DNA of 64,000 nucleotides, taken from VAYN01 sp964540905. Its GTDB lineage: Bacteria; Actinomycetota; Thermoleophilia; Solirubrobacterales; 70-9. The stretch lies in NCBI GenBank assembly GCA_964540905.1, contig CAZIOS010000014.1, positions 1 to 64,000 on the forward strand. Direction: 5' to 3'. Below are positions 1 through 7,651 of the stretch, one piece after another. The notes under the pieces were generated by a model that saw only the letters and a program-made list of their open reading frames with translations, made no database searches and was not told the DNA's origin. The position numbers were made by a program, and so were the translations under genes. Position 1 is the stretch's first letter; every line of letters starts with the position of its first letter.

Positions 1-558
1 GCTGAGGATCAGCGCCACATCGGCGATCAGCGCCTGGCTGTGGGCCTGCGCCGCGGCGGGGTCGGGCAGGACGGCGCTGGCGAGAAAGAGGACGAGGATG
101 AAGGCGGTGCCGAGGACCATCCCGCGCGGCTCGAAGCGGACCCCGAGGGTGACCGCGGGCAGCGCCAGCCAGACCAGCACCGGGCTGGTGTCGCCGCCGG
201 TGACGAGGACCGCGGCGGCGAGCAGGACCGGCAGCAGCGCCCAGGCGCCGGCGACCCAGACCGCCGGGTGGCGGCTGGCGCGCATGAAGCGGTCGGCGAC
301 GGCGAAGCCGGCGAAGCCGAGCGCCATCGGCGCCAGCCACCACCAGCCGACCTCGGAGCCGCCGCAGGCGAGGGCGACGGCGAGGATCGCGAAGCAGGCG
401 GCGCGGTAGCGGCGCACCCGCATCTCCATGTCGAGCAGGCGCTCGCGGCGGGCTTCGCTGTGGATCGAGAAGAGGGTGTCGGTCGAGCGACGGCCGCGGT
501 TGCGGCGCCGGCGCTCGCCGGGGAAGTCGAAGCTGGTGGTCGCCGCAGTCCAGTTCAC
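1..558 (-). CDS. Membrane protein, N-terminal part (runs off left edge)
   Basis: Only the first 186 codons lie in the window. I chose a GTG start at 558 because an in-frame stop lies a short way upstream and no ATG intervenes; an internal ATG at 432 is the alternative. The first 50 or so residues are charged (RRRRNRGRR near residue 17). From residue 53 on come about five hydrophobic stretches, such as FAILAVALACGG, WWWLAPMALGFAGFAVA and WALLPVLLAAAVLV. The pattern of short helices with a GGDTSPVLVWLALP turn resembles the N-terminal membrane sensor of actinobacterial GGDEF proteins, but no catalytic domain is in view. Family assignment is therefore tentative. Confidence 0.55.
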   Translation of the reverse strand, partial: MNWTAATTSFDFPGERRRRNRGRRSTDTLFSIHSEARRERLLDMEMRVRRYRAACFAILAVALACGGSEVGWWWLAPMALGFAGFAVADRFMRASRHPAVWVAGAWALLPVLLAAAVLVTGGDTSPVLVWLALPAVTLGVRFEPRGMVLGTAFILVLFLASAVLPDPAAAQAHSQALIADVALILS

Positions 559-647
559 GACCGGCGCATCGACTCGCCGCCATGGCGGCTTGAATCTGCA
601 CGAAGTTGGTCAAGTAATACTTGGTAACCGCGTGCCTGGGGGGCGGT

Positions 648-1706
648 TCACTCGACCAGCTGCAGCTGCTTCGGCAGGCCGCTGAGGTTGCGCGGGCCGT
701 CGGCGGTGACGACGACCAGGTCCTCGATCCTCACCCCCAGCTCGCCCGGCAGGTAGACGCCGGGCTCGACCGTGACGACTTCGCCCGGCGCCAGCACGTC
801 GTCGGAGCGCAGCGAGAGCCGCGGGCCCTCGTGGACCTCGAGCCCGACCCCGTGGCCGAGGCCGTGGCCGAAGCGCTCGCCGTGGCCGCCGTCGGCGATC
901 AGCTCGCGGGCGACCGCGTCGACCTGCTCGCCGACGGCGCCGGCCGCGATCGCCGCCAGCGCCGCCTGCTGCGCCGCCAGGACCAGCTCGTAGACCTCGC
1001 GCCCGCGCTCGCCGGGGTCGCCGGTGGCGTAGGTGCGGGTGCCGTCGGAGCAGTAGCCGTCGAGCTTGGCGCCCATGTCGAAGACGACCAGCTCGCCGCG
1101 GCCGATCTCGCGCTCGCCGGGCTCGGCGTGCGGCAGCGCCCCGTTGGGGCCGGCGGCGACGATCGCCGGAAAGGAGGGGTCGCCGCCGAGCTCGCGGATC
1201 CGCGCTTCGGCGGCGCGGGCGACCTCGCGCTCGCTGCGCCCGGCGAGGCCGCGCTCGAGGCTCCAGCGCCAGACCTCGTCGGCCAGCTCCGAGGCGGCGG
1301 CGATCGTCGCCAGCTCGCCCTCGTCCTTGACCCGCCGCAGCCGCTCGACCAGGCCGCCGGCGGGCACCGCCTCGGTGCCATCGGCGAGCTTCTCCTTCAG
1401 TTTCCCGAAGCTGCGGACGGCGAGGTGGTCGTCCTCGAAGCCGACCCTGCCCTCGAGCCGCTCGGCGATGCTCTGCAGCCAGTCGCCGGAGACCGTGATC
1501 GGCTCCCAGCCCTCGACCTCGGCGGCGGCGCGCTCGGTGTAGCGGAAGTCGGTGAGGAAGAGGCGCAAGCCGGGTCCGCAGACGCAGGCCCCGTTGGTGC
1601 CGGTGAAGCCGGTCAGGTAGCGGACGTTGGTGAGGTCGGTGACCAGCAGCCGGTCGAGCTCGCGCTCGCCGAGCAGGACCTCGAGCCGGTCGCCGCGGCC
1701 GCGCAT
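648..1706 (-). CDS. Xaa-Pro aminopeptidase / M24 metallopeptidase
   Basis: Cytosolic peptidase of the M24 (pita-bread) family, 352 residues, expected to cleave N-terminal residues before proline. The N-terminal third is the creatinase-like domain (TNVRYLTGFTGTNG). The catalytic half shows the dinuclear metal ligands: the two Asp of DMGAKLDGYCSDGTRTY, His in HGLGHGVGLEVHEGP, and Glu in VEPGVYLPG and GVRIEDLVV. The length fits short bacterial PepP/PepQ proteins. The start overlaps the stop of aroQ by one base, so it is probably translated with the shikimate genes. It is the last gene of that run. Which of PepP or PepQ it is cannot be decided from sequence alone. Confidence 0.9.
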   Translation of the reverse strand: MRGRGDRLEVLLGERELDRLLVTDLTNVRYLTGFTGTNGACVCGPGLRLFLTDFRYTERAAAEVEGWEPITVSGDWLQSIAERLEGRVGFEDDHLAVRSFGKLKEKLADGTEAVPAGGLVERLRRVKDEGELATIAAASELADEVWRWSLERGLAGRSEREVARAAEARIRELGGDPSFPAIVAAGPNGALPHAEPGEREIGRGELVVFDMGAKLDGYCSDGTRTYATGDPGERGREVYELVLAAQQAALAAIAAGAVGEQVDAVARELIADGGHGERFGHGLGHGVGLEVHEGPRLSLRSDDVLAPGEVVTVEPGVYLPGELGVRIEDLVVVTADGPRNLSGLPKQLQLVE

Positions 1707-2161
1707 CAGGCGCCGGCGCCGAGCTCGCGGGCGAGCAGGCCGAGCGCCTCGCGGTAGCCGTCCGGCCCCTTGCCGGAGATCTTCGCCAGCACCAGGCCGT
1801 CGAAGACCGAGTCGCGGCGCCAGCCCTCGCGCGACTCGACGTCGGAGAGGTGGACCTCGACCGCGGGCAGGCCCGAGACGTCGAGCGCGTCGGCGATCGC
1901 GCGGCTGTAGTGAGTCCAGGCGCCGGCGTTGACCAGGGCGGCGTCGGCGAGGTCGGGCAGGCGGTGCAGGTACTCGACGAACTCGCCCTCGTGGTTGGTC
2001 TGGAAGAAGAGCGGTTCCAGCTCCGCCGCGTGCGCCCAGGCGGCGATCCGCTGCTCCAGCTCGCTCAGCGCGAGGCCGCCGTAGACGCCGGCGTCGCGGC
2101 GCTCGAGCACGTCGAAGTTGACCCCGTGCAGGACGGCGACGCGGTTGCTGACGACGGTCAT
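1706..2161 (-). CDS. aroQ: 3-dehydroquinate dehydratase, type II
   Basis: Third step of the shikimate pathway: dehydration of 3-dehydroquinate to 3-dehydroshikimate. At 151 residues it has the size of type II enzymes, which form dodecamers. The active-site pattern is present but divergent: HGVNFDVLERRD (Asn and the mobile-loop Arg), VYGG (base Tyr), QTNHEGEF, NAGAWTHYS (catalytic His) and EVHLSDVESREGWRRDS. The usual NGPNLN motif is replaced by HGVNFD. It overlaps aroKB upstream (ATGA) and the peptidase downstream, so all three are probably on one mRNA. Confidence 0.92.
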   Translation of the reverse strand: MTVVSNRVAVLHGVNFDVLERRDAGVYGGLALSELEQRIAAWAHAAELEPLFFQTNHEGEFVEYLHRLPDLADAALVNAGAWTHYSRAIADALDVSGLPAVEVHLSDVESREGWRRDSVFDGLVLAKISGKGPDGYREALGLLARELGAGA

Positions 2162-3690
2162 CCGAGCAGCTCCTCCACGGCCTCGCGGACCTTAGCGGGG
2201 TCGACCAGCTGGCCGATCCGGGGCTGCCCGGGCTCAGCGAGGAGGACGAAGCCGACGCCGGCGGCGGTCCGCTTCTTGTCGCGCGACAGCGCCGCCAGGG
2301 CGAGCTCGAGGTCGATCGGAGCGTCGAGGCGCACCGGCAGGGCGTGGCGGGCGAGGATCGCCTCGACCTCGTCGCGCAGGGCGGGGGCGCCGGAGAGGCG
2401 CAGCGCCGCCAGCAGGCCGAGGCCGACCGCCTCGCCGTGGCGATAGGCGGTGTAGCCGGTCGCCGCCTCGATCGCGTGGCCGACCGTGTGGCCGAGGTTG
2501 AGGACGGCGCGGCGGCCGTCGTCGCGCTCGTCGGCGGCGACGACTTCGCACTTGTAGCGGGCGCAGGCGAAGACGACGTCGTCGAGGCCGTCTGGGTCGA
2601 TCTCCCCCAGCGTCCGCACCCGCTCCCACAGCGCTCCCCCCGCCAGCAGGCCGGTCTTCAGCACCTCGACGAAGCCGGCCGCCAGCTCCTCGCGCGGCAA
2701 CGTCCGCAGCGCCGTCGTGTCGGCGATCACCGCCGCCGGCAGCTGGTAGGCGCCGGCGTAGTTCTTGCCCTCGGGCAGGTCGACGCCGGTCTTGCCGCCG
2801 AGCGCCGAGTCGACCTGGGCGACCAGGGTCGTCGGCACCTGCACCACCGGCACCCCGCGCTGGTAGAGGTGAGCGCAGAAGCCGGCGAGGTCGCCGACCA
2901 CGCCGCCGCCGAGCGCGACCAGATGGTTGTCGCGGGTCATCCCGGCGCGGGCCAGCTCGCGCAGCACCCGCTCGGCCTCGGCCATCGTCTTCGAGCCCTC
3001 GCCGGGGGCGACCTCGACCCGCCCCGCCAGCGGCCCCAGGCGCTCGCCGTAGAGCGCCGCGACGGCGCGGTCGGAGACGCAGAAGCGGCGGCCCTCGAGC
3101 GGCCACCACTCGGCGCCGAGCAGGCCGCGGCCGACCAGCACCGGGTACTCGCCGGAGCGGCTCGGCGCCCACAGCAGCCGGGTCCCGGCCGGCAGCTCGG
3201 CCAGCGCCCGCAGCGCCGGCAGGGCGCGGGAGACGACGGCGCGGTCGCCCATCGGCAGCACCGCGTCGGCAAGCTGCTCGTAGAGCGGCAGCCGCTGCGC
3301 CAGCAGCCGCTCGACGTCGTCGGCGCTGCGGGCCAGGGGGCGGTCGCTATGGGCGATCCGGCGCCAGGCCTCCTGCGGGTCGACCTGGAGCCAGACGACG
3401 GTGTGGCGGCCGAGCGCCGCCCGCACCCGCTCGCTGAGGACGCTGCCGCCGCCGAGCGCGATCGCGCCGCCGTCGGCGCCCTCCAGCAGCGAGCCGACGA
3501 CCTCGGCCTCGCGGGCGCGGAAGGCCTCCTCGCCGTCGCGCTCGAAGGCGGCGGCGATCGGCATCCCCAGCTCGCGTTCCATCAGGGTGTCGATCTCCAC
3601 CGTGTCCAGGCGCGCCTCGCGGGCGGCCTCCAGCGCCGTGCTCTTGCCGGCGCCCATGAAGCCGATGAAGACGAGCGCCGGCCGGCTCAC
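2158..3690 (-). CDS. aroKB: Bifunctional shikimate kinase / 3-dehydroquinate synthase (AroK-AroB fusion)
   Basis: This 510-residue protein combines two shikimate-pathway steps. Residues 1 to about 165 are shikimate kinase: P-loop GFMGAGKST, substrate Asp/Arg region EIDTLMERELG and the GGGSVLSE loop. From about 170 to 510 it is 3-dehydroquinate synthase: LVALGGGVVGDLAGF (NAD site), PTTLVAQVDSALGGKTG, LPEGKNYAGAYQ, EVLKTGLL and the zinc region NLGHTVGHAIEA with RHGEAVGLG. There is no internal stop or plausible internal start at the join, so it looks like a true fusion. It sits 4 bp after aroC and overlaps aroQ. The fusion order matches the pathway enzymes' shared regulation rather than consecutive steps. 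Confidence 0.94.
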   Translation of the reverse strand: MSRPALVFIGFMGAGKSTALEAAREARLDTVEIDTLMERELGMPIAAAFERDGEEAFRAREAEVVGSLLEGADGGAIALGGGSVLSERVRAALGRHTVVWLQVDPQEAWRRIAHSDRPLARSADDVERLLAQRLPLYEQLADAVLPMGDRAVVSRALPALRALAELPAGTRLLWAPSRSGEYPVLVGRGLLGAEWWPLEGRRFCVSDRAVAALYGERLGPLAGRVEVAPGEGSKTMAEAERVLRELARAGMTRDNHLVALGGGVVGDLAGFCAHLYQRGVPVVQVPTTLVAQVDSALGGKTGVDLPEGKNYAGAYQLPAAVIADTTALRTLPREELAAGFVEVLKTGLLAGGALWERVRTLGEIDPDGLDDVVFACARYKCEVVAADERDDGRRAVLNLGHTVGHAIEAATGYTAYRHGEAVGLGLLAALRLSGAPALRDEVEAILARHALPVRLDAPIDLELALAALSRDKKRTAAGVGFVLLAEPGQPRIGQLVDPAKVREAVEELLG

Positions 3691-3694
3691 GGGC

Positions 3695-4864
3695 TCAGCG
3701 CCGCCAGTCGATGCGCTGCTTGTAGGCGGCGAGAGCGGCGAGGACGTCGTCGATGTGGTCGCCGCCGAACTTCTCGCGGTAGCAGCGGGCGAGGGTGAGG
3801 CAGACCATCGCCTCGGCGACGACGGCGGCGGCGGGGACCACGGTCGAGTCGGTGCGCTCGCGCAGCGCCTGCGCCGGCCGGTGGGTCTCGGTGTCGACCG
3901 AGCGCAGCGGCTTGGTCAGGGTCGAGATCGGCTTGATCGCGGCGCGGACGCTGAGCGGCTGGCCGTTGGTCATCCCGCCCTCGAGGCCACCGGCGTGGTT
4001 GGTTTCGCGGAAGTAGCCGTCCTTCTCCGACCAGAAGATCTCGTCGTGGGCCTCGGAGCCGGGGCGGCCGGCGACGTCCCAGGCTTCGCCGATCGAGACC
4101 CCCTTGACCGACTGGATCGAGGCGACGGCGCCGGCGAGGCGGCCGTCGAGGCGGTCTTCCCAGGAGATGTGCGAGCCGAGCCCAGGAACGAGGCCGAAGG
4201 CGAGCACCTCGAAGCTGCCGCCGAGACTCTCGTTGGCCTTACGCAGGCGGTTGATCTCGGCGACCATCGCGGCGCTCGCCTCGGGATCGAGGCAGCGGAC
4301 CGGGTCCTCGTCGACGCCGTCGAAGTCGGCCGGCTCCAGGCCAGCCCGCTCGGCCGCCCTGACCGAGGCGATCTGGATGACGTGGCTGCGGACGTCGACG
4401 CCGAGGGCGGTGAGGAAGCCGCGGGCGAGCGAGCCGGCGGCGACGCGGGCCGCGGTCTCGCGGGCGCTGGCCCGCTCGAGCACGTTGCGGATGTCGCTGT
4501 GGTCGTATTTCCAGGCGCCGACGAGATCGGCGTGGCCGGGCCGCGGCAGGTGCACCTCTTCGGGCTCGAACCCCGCCACCGGCCAGGGGTTCATCCGCTC
4601 CTCCCAGTTGGCGTAGTCGCGGTTGGCGACGAGGACGGCGATCGGGCTGCCTAGCGTGCGGCCGTGGCGGACGCCGGAGCGGATCTCGACCGTGTCGGTC
4701 TCGATCCGCATCCGGCCGCCGCGGCCGTGACCGAGCTGGCGCCGGGCCATGTCGCGGTCGAGCGCCTCGCGGTCGAGCTCGAGGCCGGCCGGCATGCCCT
4801 CGACAATGGCGGTCAGGCCGGGCCCGTGCGACTCGCCGGCGGTGGTGAAGCGGAAGGCGCTCAT
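3695..4864 (-). CDS. aroC: Chorismate synthase
   Basis: Final shikimate step, converting EPSP to chorismate with reduced FMN. At 389 residues it has the normal length. Signature stretches are present: the N-terminal TTAGESHGPGLTAIVEG, the Arg-rich MARRQLGHGRGGRM region, SGVRHGRTLGSPIA, RPGHADLVGAWKY and the C-terminal GGLEGGMTNGQP plus DSTVVPAAAVVAEAM. It follows aroE after a 61-bp gap that contains a perfect inverted repeat, and precedes aroKB by 4 bp. The ATG at 4864 matches the family N-terminus. Confidence 0.96.
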   Translation of the reverse strand: MSAFRFTTAGESHGPGLTAIVEGMPAGLELDREALDRDMARRQLGHGRGGRMRIETDTVEIRSGVRHGRTLGSPIAVLVANRDYANWEERMNPWPVAGFEPEEVHLPRPGHADLVGAWKYDHSDIRNVLERASARETAARVAAGSLARGFLTALGVDVRSHVIQIASVRAAERAGLEPADFDGVDEDPVRCLDPEASAAMVAEINRLRKANESLGGSFEVLAFGLVPGLGSHISWEDRLDGRLAGAVASIQSVKGVSIGEAWDVAGRPGSEAHDEIFWSEKDGYFRETNHAGGLEGGMTNGQPLSVRAAIKPISTLTKPLRSVDTETHRPAQALRERTDSTVVPAAAVVAEAMVCLTLARCYREKFGGDHIDDVLAALAAYKQRIDWRR

Positions 4865-4885
4865 CAGGGCGCCAAGGCTATCGGC

Positions 4886-4939
4886 GCGACGCTCGATGAG
4901 TTAATCCGCCTATAGCCGGGTTAACTCATCGAGCGTCGC
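4886..4939. repeat. Perfect 19-bp inverted repeat across the aroE stop codon
   Basis: Left arm 4886-4904 and right arm 4921-4939 are exact reverse complements, separated by 16 bases; a further 3 to 4 weaker pairs (one G-T) can extend the stem inward. The right arm contains the aroE stop codon (4926-4928), so the last aroE codons form half of the stem. There is no T-run after the stem on the minus strand. It could be an mRNA-stabilising or partial terminator hairpin between aroE and aroC, or a small palindromic insertion that donated the aroE C-terminus. Confidence 0.75.
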
Positions 4940-5753
4940 TGGCGCGGGCGGCGGCGCGCATCGCCTCGAGCGGGGGCTCGCGGCCGGTCCAGATCCGCAG
5001 CGAGAGCGCGCCCTGCTGGACCAGCACCTCGAGGCCGTCGACGATGGCGGCGCCGGCGGCCGCGGCGGCGGCCAGGAGCGGCGAGGGCTCCGCCCCGTAG
5101 ACCATGTCGACGACCGTCTGCTCGGAGCCGAAGCCGCCGCGGTCCAGCGGCAGCTCGGCAAAGGGATCTTCGCCGCGCAGGCCGGCGGCGCTGGTGTTGA
5201 CGATCAGCCCGTAGTCCGCCTGCTCGGGCGTGGCAACCGGGGCGCCGCCCAGCTCGGTGCAGAGCTCCCGTGCCCGCTCGGCGGTGCGGTTCCAGACCTC
5301 GACCGCCGCCCCCTCGCGCACGAGCGCCCAGACGACGGCGCGGGCGGCGCCGCCGGCGCCCAGGACCAGCGCTCGCTGCCGGCCCGGCGCCGCCGGCAGC
5401 GCCGCCAGCAGCCCGTCGGCGTCGGTGTTGTGGGCGCGGACTTCGCCGTCGGCGAAGACCAGGGTGTTGGCGGCGCCGATCTCGCGCGCGACCTCGCTCG
5501 GCGCGTCCGCCAGGGCCAGCGCCGCCCGCTTGTGGGGGACGGTGACGTTGGCGCCGGCGAAGCCCTCGCCCGCCATCTCCCGCAGCCGCTCCTCGAAGTC
5601 CTCCGGGGCGACGTCGATCGCCTCGTAGCGCCACTCCTCCCCCAGCCCCAGCGCCGCCAGGGCCGCGTTCTGCATCGCCGGCGAGCGCGAGTGGGAGACC
5701 GGGTGGCCGATCACCGCCAGTCGCCTCGGCGCGCTCTGCGCTGCCGCGCTCAA
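4926..5753 (-). CDS. aroE: Shikimate dehydrogenase
   Basis: NADP-dependent reduction of 3-dehydroshikimate to shikimate. The 275-residue protein has the substrate motif GHPVSHSRSPAMQNAAL, the catalytic Lys in NVTVPHKRA, NTDADG (Asp), the nucleotide loop LGAGGAARAV, and the C-terminal QQGALSLRIWTG (Gln binding shikimate). Start is TTG at 5753, one base beyond the mltG stop, which gives the normal N-terminus. Its last few codons are built from one arm of the inverted repeat at 4886-4939. It probably continues the mRNA coming from mltG and feeds into aroC. Confidence 0.94.
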   Translation of the reverse strand: MSAAAQSAPRRLAVIGHPVSHSRSPAMQNAALAALGLGEEWRYEAIDVAPEDFEERLREMAGEGFAGANVTVPHKRAALALADAPSEVAREIGAANTLVFADGEVRAHNTDADGLLAALPAAPGRQRALVLGAGGAARAVVWALVREGAAVEVWNRTAERARELCTELGGAPVATPEQADYGLIVNTSAAGLRGEDPFAELPLDRGGFGSEQTVVDMVYGAEPSPLLAAAAAAGAAIVDGLEVLVQQGALSLRIWTGREPPLEAMRAAARASDAR

Positions 5754-5754
5754 G

Positions 5755-7251
5755 CTATTCCCCGCAGGTGCTGGGCGCGTTGCCGCCGGCCGCTTCGCGG
5801 GCCGAGTTGTACTTTTCGACGTCGGCCTCGAATTCGGTTTCGGTCTTGGCGAAGGTCAGTTCGTCGCACGAGTTCGGGTTGTTGACGTAGAAGAGGTAAT
5901 CGGTCTTGGCCGGGTGGGCGGCGGCCTCGATCGCCGCCAGGCCGGGGCTGTTGATCGGCCCCGGCGGCAGGCCGGCGTGGGTGCGGGTGTTGTACGGCGA
6001 GTCGGTTTCCAGCTGCGACTCGGTCAGCGGCTCTTCGTAGTTGCCGGTGGCGAAGCGGATCGTCGCGTCGATCCCCAGCGGCATCCCTTCGTGCAGGCGG
6101 TTGTAGATCACCGAGGCGACCAGCTTGCGCTGCTTCGCCACCCCCGCCTCGCGCTCGACCATCGAGGCGATCGTCAGCACGTCGAAGGTGGTCAGGTTCT
6201 TGGAGCGGGCGTACTTCATGTCGACGCCCTTGATCCGCCGCTTGAAGTCTTCGAGCTGGAGCTGGACGAGGTTGGCGACCGGGGCGCCCGGCTTGAATTC
6301 GAAGGTGTCGGGGAAGAGGAAGCCCTCGAGATCCTTGGCGCCCTTGCCGCCGTACTTGGCCGGATTCAGGTACCTGGAGTGGACGGTCGCCTTTATGTAG
6401 CTGCCCCTGAGGCCGTCTTCGGCGACCAGCTTCGCCGCCTGCGAGCGGGCGTAGCCCTCGGGGATCGTCACCGTGGTCACGCTCGGCTTCGCGGTTTCGC
6501 GCGACCTGGTCAGGGCGTCGATCGCGGCGCTGTAGCTCATGCCGTGGGCGAGCGTGTAGTGGCCGGGGTAGAGCGAGGAGCGCTTGCCGTCGAGGGTGAC
6601 GCGGACCTGGAACAGGGTCGAGCTGTCGATCACGCCCTTTTCCCCGAGCAGGTCGCCGACTTCGCTGACGCTGGCGCCCTTCGGGATCGTCACCTCGACC
6701 CGGCCGGAGCCGTCGCCGTGGAAGGGCTGGAAGAGCGCGAACAGGAACCAGAGCACGAACAGCGCCGCGATCGCGGCGAAGATCCGGAAGGGGTGGCGGC
6801 GCAGGGCGCCGAGCGGGCCGGAGCCGCCCCGCCGCGGCGGGCGCGGGCCGCCGCCAGCGCCGCCGGCGCCTCCGCGGTCGGCGGCCAGCGCCGGGTCGCC
6901 CTCGTCCGGGAGGTCCCAGCTGCGCGCGGTCGAGGCGGCCTCTCCGGGCTCCGCGTCGGGAGCCGCGGGGGGCCGCGGCTCGGCTCCCTGCGGCGTCGGA
7001 GCGGGAGCCGGCGCGTCGGCGGGCTCGTCCCAGAACTCCTGCTCGGGGGTGCGCGGTGGTGGTGGCGGTGCGGGCGGCGGAGCGTCCGGCGCGGGCGGCG
7101 GCGGGGGCGGCGCGGCGGCCTCCTTGCCGGCCCGCTTCGCCTCGCGCTGGCGGCGCTTCTCCTCGCGCTCGCGGCGGCGCTGCTCGCGCTCCTGGGCGGC
7201 GGGGTCGTTGGGGTCGGCGAAGGGGTCGCCCCCGGGCCAGTCGTCGCTCAC
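5755..7251 (-). CDS. mltG: Endolytic peptidoglycan transglycosylase MltG (YceG family)
   Basis: Membrane-anchored lytic transglycosylase that cleaves nascent glycan strands and so sets strand length. I place the start at GTG 7251, preceded by a strong GAGGAGGAG ribosome site and overlapping the ruvX stop as GTGA; much longer upstream extensions in this frame are antisense noise over alaS. The 498-residue product has a cytosolic tail of about 160 residues rich in Pro, Ala and charged residues, one membrane helix (AAIAALFVLWFLFALF), a LysM-like segment (VEVTIPKGASVSEVGDLL) and the YceG domain with catalytic Glu in IASMVEREAGV plus NSPGLAAIEAAAHP. The long tail is typical of actinobacterial MltG. 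Confidence 0.93.
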   Translation of the reverse strand: MSDDWPGGDPFADPNDPAAQEREQRRREREEKRRQREAKRAGKEAAAPPPPPPAPDAPPPAPPPPPRTPEQEFWDEPADAPAPAPTPQGAEPRPPAAPDAEPGEAASTARSWDLPDEGDPALAADRGGAGGAGGGPRPPRRGGSGPLGALRRHPFRIFAAIAALFVLWFLFALFQPFHGDGSGRVEVTIPKGASVSEVGDLLGEKGVIDSSTLFQVRVTLDGKRSSLYPGHYTLAHGMSYSAAIDALTRSRETAKPSVTTVTIPEGYARSQAAKLVAEDGLRGSYIKATVHSRYLNPAKYGGKGAKDLEGFLFPDTFEFKPGAPVANLVQLQLEDFKRRIKGVDMKYARSKNLTTFDVLTIASMVEREAGVAKQRKLVASVIYNRLHEGMPLGIDATIRFATGNYEEPLTESQLETDSPYNTRTHAGLPPGPINSPGLAAIEAAAHPAKTDYLFYVNNPNSCDELTFAKTETEFEADVEKYNSAREAAGGNAPSTCGE

Positions 7252-7649
7252 GACTCCTCCTCTTGATTTGGGATACGGGCGGCGAGGTAGGTCTCGAGCA
7301 GGTGGGCGGCGGCGAGCGAGTCGGGGGCGGCGCTGGCGCCGGCACGGCGGCTGGCGTCGGCCATCCGCGTCGTCAGCCGCTCGTCGTAGGTCTCGACCGG
7401 GACCGAGAGCATCGCCTCCAGTTCGGCGCCGAAGCTGCGGGCCAGGCCGGCCTGGCTGCCCTCCTCGCCGCTGAGGTGCAGCGGCAGCCCGATCACGACC
7501 CGCTCGACCTCGCGCTCGGCGACGATCGCGGCGACCAGCTTCGCCTCCGGCGGCTCGATCACCGGCAGCGGCGTCGCCAGGGTCCCGGTCGGGTCGGAGA
7601 TCGCGGCGCCGATGCGGGCGGTGCCGTGGTCGAGGGCGAGCACGCGCAC
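7248..7649 (-). CDS. ruvX: Holliday junction resolvase-like protein RuvX/YqgF
   Basis: RNase H-fold protein of the YqgF/RuvX family, linked to 16S pre-rRNA 5' processing and to Holliday-junction resolution. Starting at GTG 7649, three bases inside the gap after alaS, it encodes 133 residues, the usual size. Visible motifs are the catalytic LALDHGTARIGAAISDP, VVIGLPLHLSGEEG, and the C-terminal VETYDERLTT (acidic residues) with DSLAAAHLLETYL. The stop overlaps the mltG GTG. The alaS-ruvX-mltG order is widespread in bacteria, which supports the assignment. Confidence 0.93.
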   Translation of the reverse strand: MRVLALDHGTARIGAAISDPTGTLATPLPVIEPPEAKLVAAIVAEREVERVVIGLPLHLSGEEGSQAGLARSFGAELEAMLSVPVETYDERLTTRMADASRRAGASAAPDSLAAAHLLETYLAARIPNQEEES

Positions 7650-7651
7650 GG

